A stretch of 64,000 nucleotides of DNA from CAYPIE01 sp964410665 (GCA_964410665.1 CAYPIE010000008.1:56884-120883); one strand, 5' to 3'; shown: positions 1 to 9,942, counted from the stretch's first letter. Program-made: numbers and translations. Notes: generated from the sequence alone by a model not told the origin.

Positions 1-111
1 CGCGGCCGGAGATGACGGGCCCACTCACCTTCAGCCGCAGCGGATCACCAGGGTTATGGACTTTGCGAGCCCAGATCGGACAGGATGGAAGCAACTTTTT
101 TCCGAGGTCGA

Positions 112-2403
112 TCAGCGCCTGAGCCGCTCAAGTTTCGCCAGCTCATCCTGGTCGAGCTTGTCATTGCCGTCACGATCGAGCTGCGTAAAGATGCGTAGAG
201 CGTTCGGGTTGTTGGGCAGGCGTTCGCGGACCTCTTCGCGCGTGACCCAACCGTCGCCGTTGCCATCGAGGCGGCGGAACAGGCCGCCGGAGCCAAATCT
301 GCCGGCCCCGCGGTCACCGCGGATGGCCTGGACCGATTCCCCGGGCTTGACCCCAGGAACGATGTACTCCACATACCCGAGGTGCATTTCATCGAAGGTT
401 TGCGGGCCCCAGCGGACCCGACGATTCGGATCCGGGTTGGCAGGGTTGTCCGTACTGTTGTCGTACCAGGCGGTGAAACGGAGGGTGTCCCCAGCCTGGA
501 GGCGGAGCGGTTCGGCCAGCCGATAGAGCAACTGCCAGTTGAAATCATAGCGTGGGATGTCGAGCAGGGTCTGGGCTCCCTTCTCGGTCAGCACCTCGTA
601 ACGTGCGGCTGTGCCCCGCAGGTGCATGTGCGGCAAAAAGCCGAGCACCTGGACATCATAAGGCAATCGCAGGCTGGCCATCTCCGGGTGGCGGTCGGCC
701 CCGGGTGGAATGCTGATGCGAGAATTGGCGATGCCGGTCACCTTGACCTCGTGACGCGGCGGCTTCTTGGCGAAAACCAGCCCGATACGGGTGCGGTCCT
801 GGGTGGGGGTGCCGTTGGGGGTGTAGTGCATCTGGAAGCGTAGCCGCGCGCCCTTCGGTAGGCGTTTCGCATAGCCTTCCGGGTAGATCAGTGTCGAGTT
901 GCCCGGGACGTACACCCCCCAATACCCCGAGCGCTCACTCACCCGCCCGTTCTTGTCGCCTTGGACGAAGACCAGAACGTGGTGCACGACGCTCGGGTTG
1001 CCGGGACGGACCTCGATGGCCTGAACCCACTTGTCCTCGGGCAGGTCGGTTTCGACCACAATGTTCTTGTACGGCATGGTGCCCGTCGCCTTGACCTTTA
1101 CCGGTCGGTCAAAGCCGAACACCGCGTCGGGCTTGCCGATCAGCCAGCCATCGGGGAACTTCCGGGGCAACGGGGCATTTTTGGGGTTCCCTTCCGGGGC
1201 GCCTGCCTCGATCCAGGCAAACAGGTCCTTGCGGTCCACGTCGGCCAGAGAGCGATCGTTGGCCCAGTGCGACACACCGCCGCTCGAGCCCTCTTTCGCC
1301 AGAAGTGGAGAGGCAAACCAAGGAGGCATAACGCCCCGCTCGACCACGTTGCGAATCATCCCAGCGTAGTCCTTGACCTGGTCGTAACGCTCCAACGCCA
1401 TTGGAGCGATGCCGCCATCGCGGTGACATTCCACACAGTTGGCCTGAATAATCCGCGAGATGCGATTGTGAAAAGTCAGCTTGCTTGCCACCTGCTTCTT
1501 CGATCGGTCGGGATAAAACAGCTCACAGCCCGGGGAGGAGGTCGCGGCAACAGGAGGTGCCTGATCGGCCAGCACAGCGTCCAGTGCGTTGATCAAGAAA
1601 CGCTGCCGCGGTGCGTCGTGGGCATAGGCCAGCCCGTACTGATCATCAACCGCTCCCCGATAGACCAGGGTCTGTGCGGCATCCAGGATAAAGACCTCGG
1701 TGGTTGTCTGAGCCCCCAGGAGCCGTGGGATCTCCATCTTAGCATCCTGGACATACGGACTGTGAAACCCATGCGACTGGATCGACGCTTGAATTGCCTC
1801 GAGTTTCTCGGACTCGTTTGGGTTGACGTAAAGGAAGCCGACATCCCGGTCGCGATAGGCCTTCTCGATCGTAGCCAACGCTGGGGCATAACGCAGACAG
1901 AGCGGACAGCCAGTCCCGGTCAGGGCCACGACCACGGCGCGGTGCTTCGCGGTAAAGTCGCTCAGCCGGTAGCGATTGCTAGTGATGTCGGTAAACGCAT
2001 GGTCCGGAATCCGGCGGCCGATGCCATGTTCGCCTGGCTTGAGCAATTTGGGTCCCTGGCGAATCGCGGGCGGTACCTTGGAGGGATTCCCCTGAGCCGT
2101 TTCCTTGTTGGACGGAACATTCGAGGTAGGAGGGGCAGGATCGTTGAGAGCCCCTGCCGCGATGGCGGCACGGGCCTCCTCCAGCGTGATGGCATCGTCG
2201 CCGTTGCGATCCAGCCGGTTAAACAGTCTTGGCTGGGGCAGTTCGGCGGGCGTGACCTTACCGTCCCGGTTCCGATCGAGTTGACGAAACCGCTTGGTCA
2301 GAGGATCGCGGTCCTGGCCATGACTTAGCTGCCAGAAACCGACCAGCCCGGCAACGGCCAACCCGGCCACCAGCAAAAAACCTGAGGAGGCACCGATCTT
2401 CAT
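112..2403 (-). CDS. EF-hand/redoxin/cytochrome c/Cu-monooxygenase-like fusion protein
   Basis: Predicted 763-residue exported protein. An uncleaved or cleavable hydrophobic N-terminus (about residues 8-28) is followed by two EF-hand loops (DRNRDGKVTPAE, DRNGDDAITLEE, about 35-80). Next come an AhpC/TSA-type thioredoxin fold with CPLC near residue 164, a haem motif CVECH near 322, and a copper type II ascorbate-dependent monooxygenase-like region with HHVLVF near 473 and HMHLRG near 590. Two more EF-hands close the protein (about 715-755). I chose the ATG at 2403 because the hydrophobic segment follows it directly; the upstream extension looks non-coding. Domain families are established; the combined role (extracytoplasmic redox enzyme using haem and copper) is inference. 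It is followed on the same strand by nothing recognisable in the first 111 bases. Confidence 0.85.
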   Translation of the reverse strand: MKIGASSGFLLVAGLAVAGLVGFWQLSHGQDRDPLTKRFRQLDRNRDGKVTPAELPQPRLFNRLDRNGDDAITLEEARAAIAAGALNDPAPPTSNVPSNKETAQGNPSKVPPAIRQGPKLLKPGEHGIGRRIPDHAFTDITSNRYRLSDFTAKHRAVVVALTGTGCPLCLRYAPALATIEKAYRDRDVGFLYVNPNESEKLEAIQASIQSHGFHSPYVQDAKMEIPRLLGAQTTTEVFILDAAQTLVYRGAVDDQYGLAYAHDAPRQRFLINALDAVLADQAPPVAATSSPGCELFYPDRSKKQVASKLTFHNRISRIIQANCVECHRDGGIAPMALERYDQVKDYAGMIRNVVERGVMPPWFASPLLAKEGSSGGVSHWANDRSLADVDRKDLFAWIEAGAPEGNPKNAPLPRKFPDGWLIGKPDAVFGFDRPVKVKATGTMPYKNIVVETDLPEDKWVQAIEVRPGNPSVVHHVLVFVQGDKNGRVSERSGYWGVYVPGNSTLIYPEGYAKRLPKGARLRFQMHYTPNGTPTQDRTRIGLVFAKKPPRHEVKVTGIANSRISIPPGADRHPEMASLRLPYDVQVLGFLPHMHLRGTAARYEVLTEKGAQTLLDIPRYDFNWQLLYRLAEPLRLQAGDTLRFTAWYDNSTDNPANPDPNRRVRWGPQTFDEMHLGYVEYIVPGVKPGESVQAIRGDRGAGRFGSGGLFRRLDGNGDGWVTREEVRERLPNNPNALRIFTQLDRDGNDKLDQDELAKLERLRR

Positions 2404-2671
2404 CTTCGTTTGCTCCGGTTCACAAGGGCGGTTGCTTTTGAACTTAAACACCCGGCAGACGAATCGGTTTTGCCAACAACAGCATGAATCGACACCGGTT
2501 TGTCCGAACACGGCCTGCCCGAGGGATGGACGGACCTCAAGCCTCAGCGGAATCGCAGCTCCAGTTAAGGCTCAACACAAGCAAGCCGTGCTTTGTTACA
2601 GACGAGGTCGACGATGATCGGGTTCCTACTCATCCCGCTGCTCGGCTATCGCGGCTATTGCCAACACGAGG

Positions 2672-3670
2672 CTATGTTGACAGGATGCCCTCCACCCGGG
2701 CGATCAACCAGTATGCTGCCACCGAGCCGATGGCATAAGCGGGAGCAGCCTTCGACCAACCTGGCCAGGTGACCGGCACACTTCGTAGCCCCCAGGCCAG
2801 TAAAAGGACCATGACCACAAAGGCCAACTGGCCGATTTCGACACCGACATTAAAGAAGAGTAATGCGATCGGGATGTCATCGGAAGGTAAGCCGACCTCG
2901 GTCAGAGCCCCGGCGAAGCCGAGTCCGTGTAAGAGCCCGAAGACGAATGCCGCGACCCAGGGATGGTGACTGGTGAAGCCCGGGTGGCCCGCCCGAGCCC
3001 GCAGGATCTCCGAGCCCAAGAAGACGATGCTTAGGGCAATCGAAGCTTCGACAGGTCCCGGCGGCACATTCACAATCCCTGTCACGGCCAAACCGAGGGT
3101 GATGCTGTGGGCGACGGTGAAGGCGGTCACGGTTTTGATCAGGGCCCAGGTGCTTGGCACGATTAACAGCAACCCGAGCACGAATAAGAGGTGATCGAGT
3201 CCGAACAAAATATGCTCGATGCCAAGAATGGTGTAGGCCGAAGCGACTTCCAGCCAGGTGGGCGTTGCCTCGACAGTGAATGAAGTCTGAGAGGGATTGA
3301 GGCGTAGGGTCTGAGTGCGGCCACTGACCGATTCGAGCCGCACCAAGACATCGGTGTAGGTGGCGGACAGACCATCGATGGCAATGGTCTCGCCGACCAG
3401 TCCACCCGGACAACGGATTTTCCAGCGTTCGATATACGCGGCCCCGGAGAAATAGCTGATCCGCTCGCCGATGAGCTGACACCGTTCCGGGAGCTGGACG
3501 TAGAGTCCGAGTCGCAACGCGCCGCGGGCGGGGACTTTCCAGAGCACATCGAAGGACTCTGGACTCGTTTCGCGTATTTCGAGATAGGCTGGCCGCATCT
3601 CATGGGCCTGAGCCATGGTTGCCGCAAGCAGAGTTGCCGCGACGGCGAGGGTGGGTCGAAACCCGGTCAT
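2672..3670 (-). CDS. HupE/UreJ-like membrane protein
   Basis: 332 residues. A signal peptide (about 1-22, ending AQA) precedes an extracytoplasmic beta-rich region to about residue 150, then about six membrane helices. The first helix pair carries IEHILFGLDHLLF, the His/Asp-rich signature of the HupE/UreJ superfamily, some members of which move nickel or cobalt. The start overlaps the stop of the upstream prolyl isomerase gene by 4 bp (ATGA), so the two are probably translationally coupled. Members with a soluble N-terminal domain often sit beside a prolyl isomerase and DUF3604 genes, as here; their substrate is not established. A nickel role for the hydrogenase 25 kb away would be speculation. 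Confidence 0.8.
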   Translation of the reverse strand: MTGFRPTLAVAATLLAATMAQAHEMRPAYLEIRETSPESFDVLWKVPARGALRLGLYVQLPERCQLIGERISYFSGAAYIERWKIRCPGGLVGETIAIDGLSATYTDVLVRLESVSGRTQTLRLNPSQTSFTVEATPTWLEVASAYTILGIEHILFGLDHLLFVLGLLLIVPSTWALIKTVTAFTVAHSITLGLAVTGIVNVPPGPVEASIALSIVFLGSEILRARAGHPGFTSHHPWVAAFVFGLLHGLGFAGALTEVGLPSDDIPIALLFFNVGVEIGQLAFVVMVLLLAWGLRSVPVTWPGWSKAAPAYAIGSVAAYWLIARVEGILST

Positions 3671-4524
3671 GGCGTCTCCTCGCGGGAGCCCGTCAGGTCG
3701 TCGGGCCAGTCGATCGTGACCGTGAATTCTTCGAGGAGTCGTTCATTAAACACCCGACGGTTTTCCAGACGCCGGTCGTGCTCCCATTCACGTTTGACCG
3801 CGGAGCGGACCTCCTTGAGAGTCGGGAGTCGTCCTTCCTGCCGGTCGGTCAACTGGATCAGGTGCAGGCCCAACCCGGAACGGACCGGGCCCTGCCAGTC
3901 CCCGAGGGTGAGCTTGTCCAAAGCACGGGAGAAACCCGTACCAAAGGTGCCGTCCACCTCCCGGCGCGAGGCCTGCTTGAAGGACGCGGGCAGCAGGCTC
4001 GGGTCCCCTTGAATGGTTTCTCCCGCGTCGGCCCGTTTGCGTTGCGCTGCGACATAAGCGGCCGGGTCGCCGCCATGCCGCTCGGGGTTGAAGTAGGCTT
4101 GTCGAAAGGTGTAGGCCGGTGACTCTCGAAACTCCTCCGCATGCTCGACGAGGTACGCGGCCAGATCTTCGTCTGTCGGCTCGGCCATGGACACGACATC
4201 GTCCGTGAGGAACTCGAGTTTTTGCCGAAGACGACGGCGAATGATAGTATCGTCTCGATCCAGGCCCATGGCCACCGCCTTGCGGTAGTAGGCCTCCTCC
4301 AAGACGAAGTCATCGACTAACCCTTGCAACTCCTTCGACGTGGGGGGGCGCTGCCAGGTCTTGGTAAAAACGTTCGCGAGTTGCTGGATCCGCCCTGGGT
4401 TGACGTTGATCTCTTCGCTGGCCGGCGCGGGCTCATCGGGGGATCCGAGCAGAGAATGCAGGGCAAATAGCCCTGCACCGATGATCATGAAGTGCAACAG
4501 TGGCTCACGTAGGAGCTTCTTCAT
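3667..4524 (-). CDS. parvulin-type peptidylprolyl isomerase, membrane anchored
   Basis: 285 residues with an N-terminal membrane anchor (about 8-26), a SurA-N-like helical region, and a PpiC/rotamase-like domain from about residue 130 to 245 including LGLHLIQLTDRQEGRLP. It probably assists folding of exported proteins on the outside of the cytoplasmic membrane. It overlaps HupE/UreJ by 4 bp and follows a DUF3604 gene after only 31 bp, so all three are likely one transcript. Family assignment rests on overall pattern and order; the rotamase core is divergent. Confidence 0.75.
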   Translation of the reverse strand: MKKLLREPLLHFMIIGAGLFALHSLLGSPDEPAPASEEINVNPGRIQQLANVFTKTWQRPPTSKELQGLVDDFVLEEAYYRKAVAMGLDRDDTIIRRRLRQKLEFLTDDVVSMAEPTDEDLAAYLVEHAEEFRESPAYTFRQAYFNPERHGGDPAAYVAAQRKRADAGETIQGDPSLLPASFKQASRREVDGTFGTGFSRALDKLTLGDWQGPVRSGLGLHLIQLTDRQEGRLPTLKEVRSAVKREWEHDRRLENRRVFNERLLEEFTVTIDWPDDLTGSREETP

Positions 4525-4555
4525 CAGCGGAGTCCTTCGAACACAATCAGGCGAT

Positions 4556-6460
4556 TCAGTCCTTCGGGGTATACCAGATCGGCGAGGTATACGCCCGCTC
4601 CTGGGTCGTCATCTTCGTGTCTTCGGGCATCTTGATGCCGAAGCGCAACGCCTCGTAGGCGGTCCAACGCGGGGTGGGGATCTCAAGGACCCGGGCGTAG
4701 TAGAAGGCCCGCTCTTTGGGATTAAACTCGGGATCGGTCCAGACCGCGATCAGCTCGGGGTCGCCGATGGTATTGGTCCAGGTGGCCTTGGCGACGTTGA
4801 CGGTGTTGCCCACAGGCTTCTTGCAACGGCCGTCCTGGCCGATGGGCCGGCCATCAGAAACGGCGACGTCGTAGACCCGCTCTTTGGCCTTGCCATCGGC
4901 ACCGACCCAGCCCTTGATGATCTGAATGCGGTCCAGGTTGCCACTCAGGGGGTCCTTCATAGCCGCGACCAGAAAGGTCGGCGCTTTACCCTCGGGACGT
5001 GGACGCAGGTCACCACCCATGGGGACCCCCTTGGTATAGCCCACCCGACCCGGCAACCGGCTCTGGGCATCCTCGGGGACGAACTCCCAACCGCCGAAGA
5101 AGCGGACCAGCATGCGTGGGCCGGTAGTCGCGTAGGTTTCTTTCCGCTTCATCGCGTCCCAGATCGCCTCGCGCGTGTTCTCGGAAGCCCACACTGCCGC
5201 GTATCCCGAAGAAGCCATCTGCCAGCCGTAGATTTTGCCGTTCTCACCGCCGAGTGTGACGTGGCCGGCACGTTCCGGGGAGGGCTCGACGCCGGAGTGT
5301 TTGCCGAAGAAGTTGTTCTCCTCGACCGCAGGCATCGAGGTGTGCGAGTCGGTACTGCCGATCTGGCCGTACTTGTACGGGTTGACGCCGAGCTTGTGCT
5401 CGAACTCCAGGCCGCGTTTCAGACCCGAACGGATGTACTCACCCGGGAGCATCTCCTTGCTCTTGGCCTGGCTCAGATCAAGGTTGCCCAGGTCCCAGGT
5501 CTCGTAGTCGGCGAACTCATCGTCGGGCGACAGGAACGGGTGAGCCTCACCGTCTCCCTTGATCTGGGTACTCTCGTAGAGCGGCTCCCAACGCTGACGA
5601 TTCGCGGCGTACTCCTTGGTAATCGGCCCGCCGGACAGGGTTTCGATGTCGAACATCATGCCGTTGGACAGGTTGCCGTTGTGTGGGATCGCTAGCACCC
5701 GGCCACCGGTCTTGTCCTCGTAGGCGGCCAGGGCTTGCCACAGGTCCTCGGGGTCGGGACTATCGGCCAGCGTAAACGGCAGGACCCGACTCGCCCGGTC
5801 TGCCCCGTCGCGGAAGATCACCACACGGTGCAGGTTGTTGCCCTTGACCAGGGAGGTCCACTCGTAACCGATGAATGCCGTGAACTTACCCGGTTCGTTG
5901 TACTTCTCGGCCATCTTGACGCACTCGTCCCAGACCGGTCGCGACAGTTCAGGGTCATTGGTCGGAAAGGGAGACTTGCCCTGGGAAAACGCGTTGATCA
6001 GCTCCAGGGCGGCATCGACGGCGGCCTGTCCACCCTGGTTGATCCCCTGGTGCCAACGTCGGGTTTGTTCATCAACAAGAACTCTCGGGTCCCCCTTGCG
6101 GAGTAGGTCGAACACACCCATGCCGTCGGAGTGGTCGGCTATCACCACGAAGTCCAGCGGCCGGGACAGCCGGGCCCGGTAACCGGTTGAGGAGATGACT
6201 TCTTCACCACGGCAGAAGCGGTAAGCCGGCTCGAGGCCGAGCCGGTTGCCAAAGGTCCCGGCGTCCATCGACAGCCCGGTGTGCAGGTGGGTGTCCCCGA
6301 AGTAGACCTTGGTCGGGAAGGAGCGATTGGCGTAGGGCGAGAAGGTCAGCTTCGGCGCCTTCATCGCCTTCTTTTCCATGTAGGCGTCAGTTTGGGCCCG
6401 AACCATGGGGGGTAGGGACAAAACGATGGTGATTGCCACAAGGGTAGTTCTTAAGATCAT
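4556..6460 (-). CDS. DUF3604 domain secreted protein (copy 1)
   Basis: 634 residues with a signal peptide (about 1-22, ending VRAQ). A PHP-like metal-binding signature, FGDTHLHTGLSMD near residue 54 and VIADHSD near 108, and a later TDSHTSMPAVEENNFFGKHSG-like segment mark the DUF3604 family, whose members resemble metal-dependent phosphoesterases but lack a proven substrate. The protein ends in a conserved ERAYTSPIWYTP motif. It is a tandem paralogue of the next gene upstream (6546-8465): the two share most of these blocks. The spacing to the isomerase gene suggests cotranscription. Confidence 0.85.
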   Translation of the reverse strand: MILRTTLVAITIVLSLPPMVRAQTDAYMEKKAMKAPKLTFSPYANRSFPTKVYFGDTHLHTGLSMDAGTFGNRLGLEPAYRFCRGEEVISSTGYRARLSRPLDFVVIADHSDGMGVFDLLRKGDPRVLVDEQTRRWHQGINQGGQAAVDAALELINAFSQGKSPFPTNDPELSRPVWDECVKMAEKYNEPGKFTAFIGYEWTSLVKGNNLHRVVIFRDGADRASRVLPFTLADSPDPEDLWQALAAYEDKTGGRVLAIPHNGNLSNGMMFDIETLSGGPITKEYAANRQRWEPLYESTQIKGDGEAHPFLSPDDEFADYETWDLGNLDLSQAKSKEMLPGEYIRSGLKRGLEFEHKLGVNPYKYGQIGSTDSHTSMPAVEENNFFGKHSGVEPSPERAGHVTLGGENGKIYGWQMASSGYAAVWASENTREAIWDAMKRKETYATTGPRMLVRFFGGWEFVPEDAQSRLPGRVGYTKGVPMGGDLRPRPEGKAPTFLVAAMKDPLSGNLDRIQIIKGWVGADGKAKERVYDVAVSDGRPIGQDGRCKKPVGNTVNVAKATWTNTIGDPELIAVWTDPEFNPKERAFYYARVLEIPTPRWTAYEALRFGIKMPEDTKMTTQERAYTSPIWYTPKD

Positions 6461-6545
6461 GGAGAGGTTCTCGTTGGAAGAAGATCGACCGGACGTACAC
6501 GACAGAAATAGCCCAGCACGTAGAGCGGGAGGTCTGCTCTTCTGG

Positions 6546-8465
6546 TTAGTTGCTGGGAGTGTACCAGATCGGCGAGGTGTAGGCCCGCTCCTGGGTGGTC
6601 ATGGGGACCTCCTTCGGCATTTGGAGCCCGAACCGCAGGGCCTCATAGGCGGTCCACCGGGGCGTCGGGATCTCGATCACCCGGGCGTAGTAGAACGCCT
6701 TCTCACCCGGGTCGAAGTCTGGGTCTTGCCAGTATCCGATCAGCTCCGGATCGCCGATGGTGTTGGTCCAGGTTGCGTTGGCGACATCGACGGTGTTGCC
6801 GACCGGCTTTTTGCAGCGGCCGTCCGGGCCGATCGCCCGGCCGTCCGACACGGCCACGTCGTAAACCTGCTCGTGCGTCTTGCCCTCGGCGTCGAGCCAG
6901 CCCTTGATGATCTGGATGCGATCCAGGTTCCCACTGTAGGCGTCTTTAAGAGCGGCGACCAGGAATGTCGGCGATCTGCCTCCAGCTTCGCCGAAGAGGT
7001 CGCCGCCCATGGGGACGCCCTTCTCGTAGCCGACGTTCGCCGGGATGCGGGTGCGGGCATCCTCCGGGCTGAAGTCCCAGCCACCGAAGAAGCGGACCAG
7101 CATCCGCGGGCCAGTGGTGGCGTACGTCTCCTTCCGCTTCATCGCGTCGAAGATGGCCTCACGCGTGTTCTCCCGGGCCCACACCGCGGCGTAACCCGAA
7201 GCGGCCTGCTGCCAGCCGAGGATGTTGAGGTCCGGATCCTTCGGAGAGGAAATGACGATGTGCTCCCAACGCTCCGGTTCCGGCTCGACCCCCGAATGCT
7301 TGCCGAAGAAGTTGTTCTCCCCGACGGCGGGCAGGGCGGTGTGCGAGTCGGTGCTGCCGATCATCCCGAACTTAAACGGGTTGACGCCGAGTTTCTTCTC
7401 CAAGGCCAGTCCGGTCTTCAACGCCTCACGGGCGTACTCGAATTGGAGCATCTCTTTCTTCTTCAGTTCGGTGCCGTCGAGGTTGGCCCGGTCCCAGGTC
7501 TCGTAGTCAGCGAACTCATCGTTGGGGGACAGGAACGGGTGGGCCTCACCATCCCCCTTGATCTGGGTGACTTCGACGATCTTCTCGAATCGTGCCCGCA
7601 TCTCAGCGGTCTTGCGATCCAGCGGGGTGCCGTCGAACTTCTCGACCGCGAACATGCGGCCGTTCGACAGATTGCCGTTGTGCGGGATGGCGATCACTTC
7701 CGCTCCAGTCGCCTCCTCGAATTCGGCCAGAGCCTGCCACAGGTCCTCAGGGTTTTGGCTGTCGAACTGCGAGAACGGCACCGTACGGTTGGCGACACTC
7801 GCATCGCCCCGAAAGACGACGTTTCGGTGCAGGTTAAAGCCACCGATGGCAGTCCACTCGTAGCCAATCAGTGCGGTGAAGCGCCCGGGCTCGTTGTACT
7901 CGTCGGCCAGGGCGGTGTAATTCCGCCAAGCGTTGCGGACCACCTTGTCGCTCTTGAACGGCGGGTCTTTTTTCTGCAGCGATGCGACGATCTCCATGGC
8001 GGCGTTGAAAATCTTGTCCCGGTCGTTGGACTTGATCATGTCGTACCAGCGTCGTCCCTCCTTGGTGGCCAGGATGGCTGGGTCACCGTTAAGCAATTGG
8101 GGCATCAGCCCGTACATCTCGGCATGGTCGGAGATAACGACAAAATCCAGCGGTCGCGACAGCCTGGCCCGGACGCCGGTGGTGGACACGACTTCGTCGC
8201 CGCGGGCGAAGCGGAAGGCGTCCTCCTGTCCCAGGCGGCACATCGTCCCAGCATCGACCGATACCGCGGTATGCAGGTGGGTGTCGCCGAAGAAAACCCG
8301 GGTCGGGTAGTTGCGGCCGGCGTAGGGAGAGAACTCGGCCTTGCCGAAGGCCCCGGCCACGCCTTCCTTCGTGGGGATGGCATCCTGTCCAGACACAACG
8401 GCGGGTAGGATCAAGGCCAACAACAGTGGCAACACACCAACACGATCCGAGGGAGAGGTAGGCAT
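6546..8465 (-). CDS. DUF3604 domain secreted protein (copy 2)
   Basis: 639 residues, signal peptide about 1-26. It shares FGDTHLHTAVSVDAGT, VISDHAEM, IGSTDSHTALPAV and ERAYTSPIWYTP with copy 1, so the pair arose by tandem duplication. The start ATG at 8465 has AAGGA eight bases upstream. It is 85 bp from copy 1 and probably begins the transcript running through the isomerase and HupE-like genes. The conserved His and Asp residues suggest a PHP-like metal site; the substrate is unknown. Differences from copy 1 are concentrated in the middle third. Confidence 0.85.
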   Translation of the reverse strand: MPTSPSDRVGVLPLLLALILPAVVSGQDAIPTKEGVAGAFGKAEFSPYAGRNYPTRVFFGDTHLHTAVSVDAGTMCRLGQEDAFRFARGDEVVSTTGVRARLSRPLDFVVISDHAEMYGLMPQLLNGDPAILATKEGRRWYDMIKSNDRDKIFNAAMEIVASLQKKDPPFKSDKVVRNAWRNYTALADEYNEPGRFTALIGYEWTAIGGFNLHRNVVFRGDASVANRTVPFSQFDSQNPEDLWQALAEFEEATGAEVIAIPHNGNLSNGRMFAVEKFDGTPLDRKTAEMRARFEKIVEVTQIKGDGEAHPFLSPNDEFADYETWDRANLDGTELKKKEMLQFEYAREALKTGLALEKKLGVNPFKFGMIGSTDSHTALPAVGENNFFGKHSGVEPEPERWEHIVISSPKDPDLNILGWQQAASGYAAVWARENTREAIFDAMKRKETYATTGPRMLVRFFGGWDFSPEDARTRIPANVGYEKGVPMGGDLFGEAGGRSPTFLVAALKDAYSGNLDRIQIIKGWLDAEGKTHEQVYDVAVSDGRAIGPDGRCKKPVGNTVDVANATWTNTIGDPELIGYWQDPDFDPGEKAFYYARVIEIPTPRWTAYEALRFGLQMPKEVPMTTQERAYTSPIWYTPSN

Positions 8466-8503
8466 CTTGAGATTCCTTGGACAAACGATATTTATTGTGT
8501 CGT

Positions 8504-9601
8504 TCAGTGATCGGTGGGGAGAATGTATCTATCAATCGCCGCGGATTCCAGTCGGGAAAATTCCCAATCCGGCTTTTTCCGAATTATTCTCAGAGCCTCC
8601 CGATGGCCCCAGTCCTCCCAAGCCGTGAGGTCCATGGCGATCATCCCTGCCAGCTCCGGATGGCAACGTAATGCGGTGGCATAACCAGTCACGATTCGCT
8701 CACGAAGGTGTACATGTCCCTCGCTGCCATGCACCGATAGGGCTGCGATCACGGCGCGAAGTTCTGTTTCGGTGCGAGCGGGATTCCCCAGGTAACGACG
8801 TTCGATGATCGGGAGGGCCTGGGCCCCATTGAGTTCAATGAATGCAGTGGTCAAAGCCGCCAGATTGGTGCTCAAACCGAAACGTCCACAGTCGTGAAAA
8901 GACTTTTCGATCCAGGCACGGTCGATTGGATCTGCCTGCTGGGATAGCATTAAGATCGCCAGCGGCCGCCAGGTGAGGTACTCACGTTTTCGCAGGATAC
9001 CATAGAGCCTTTGCTTCGCGACCGAGCAAGTTGCTCGTTGGATCAACGGATAGGGCGCGCGGCCTAGTTCCAGATAGGCCAGTTCAAAAATCGCTTGATT
9101 GGAATGTCCAAACAGGGACAAGAAATAGTTACACCGACGGATCCGCCCTTTGGCCCCATTCCAGTCCACCGCCTGCGCCAGAACGCGCCGCACCACAGCC
9201 TGGTACGCGCGATCGGCAATGCCGAGACTTACCCAATCGGTGCTGGGACTCTCGCGGAGCAACACCACCACCTGCTCGGGATGCACTTTAAGCTGTCGAC
9301 GGGTTGCACTATCGATGAAGACGTCAATGTGTGAGTTCTTAAGTCCTCCTTTGAGCACCTTCAACGCTCGATAAGAAAACCGGTGCTCTGGATGTTCGCG
9401 GGCGAAGAGGACAACTTCGGCTTCGATGAGTCGATCGGCAGCCGTTTTGCTTGGCATGCTCACACAGACCGGACATGCGCCGGCCGCAGACACCGACCAA
9501 GCGAGAAGGCACACCAAGAACAGGATCGCGCCGAAATGTTTCGTAGGGGAACTTAGGGTACGATCGAGCAGCCCTGTCGGCTGGAGCAAGTTCCTGATCA
9601 T
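8504..9601 (-). CDS. secreted protein of unknown function
   Basis: 365 residues from the ATG at 9601, which places a signal peptide (hydrophobic core about 22-38, ending SAAGA) just before CPVC. The mature part starts with a beta-rich region of about 100 residues (EVVLFAREHPEHRFSYRALKVLKG), reminiscent of short OB- or NTR-like secreted domains, and continues as alpha-helical repeat-like sequence with HEAT-like spacing. I do not recognise a named family. It lies 38 bp upstream of the second DUF3604 gene on the same strand, so it may be the first gene of that operon. Confidence 0.65.
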   Translation of the reverse strand: MIRNLLQPTGLLDRTLSSPTKHFGAILFLVCLLAWSVSAAGACPVCVSMPSKTAADRLIEAEVVLFAREHPEHRFSYRALKVLKGGLKNSHIDVFIDSATRRQLKVHPEQVVVLLRESPSTDWVSLGIADRAYQAVVRRVLAQAVDWNGAKGRIRRCNYFLSLFGHSNQAIFELAYLELGRAPYPLIQRATCSVAKQRLYGILRKREYLTWRPLAILMLSQQADPIDRAWIEKSFHDCGRFGLSTNLAALTTAFIELNGAQALPIIERRYLGNPARTETELRAVIAALSVHGSEGHVHLRERIVTGYATALRCHPELAGMIAMDLTAWEDWGHREALRIIRKKPDWEFSRLESAAIDRYILPTDH

Positions 9602-9942
9602 CACGAACCTAATTGTGTATCCAGCAGGGATCACTCCAGCGACTTGGATTGGATGAGCCGGGATTCGTACACAGAGCTGCTATGCTACGCGGATTTCGCT
9701 CAGCTGCAAAGTCCCAGCCAGGCCAAAGCGAGTTTCCTGGTTGCTCAAGATCAATGCGCAAACGATGTTTCCCGCGTCGCAGAATCAAAGCGTGACTGCT
9801 AGCCAAGACATTCGCTTGAACCTCGGTTGTCAGCTACAATCGAGACGAGCGAGGTGACCGGGTCGATCCCCGAACATCACGACTCCGCTGAGAGAGAAGG
9901 AATGCGTCCGAATCGCCATCGACACTCGGAGAGTTGACCAAG
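9602..9942. other. divergent intergenic region
   Basis: About 340 bp between the divergently transcribed unknown secreted protein and the sulfatase. It must hold both promoters, but I could not assign a convincing -35/-10 pair. There is no RNA gene and no strong hairpin. GGAGAG at 9928-9933 is the ribosome-binding site that selects the GTG start of the sulfatase. Confidence 0.5.

Noticed and set aside
54..548. 164-codon minus-strand frame at the left edge
   Set aside because: Shadow of the redox fusion gene; Ser/Arg/Thr-biased and without motifs.
961..2328. 455-codon plus-strand frame opposite the redox fusion gene
   Set aside because: Antisense shadow caused by high GC codon use; the minus strand has clear domains.
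4340..5695. 451-codon plus-strand frame opposite the first DUF3604 gene
   Set aside because: Antisense shadow with the same composition as the one above.
6405..8408. 667-codon plus-strand frame opposite the second DUF3604 gene
   Set aside because: Long antisense shadow; no motifs, and the opposite strand has a conserved family.
9850..9900. GGTCGATCCCC resembling a tRNA T-arm
   Set aside because: No acceptor or anticodon stem around it.
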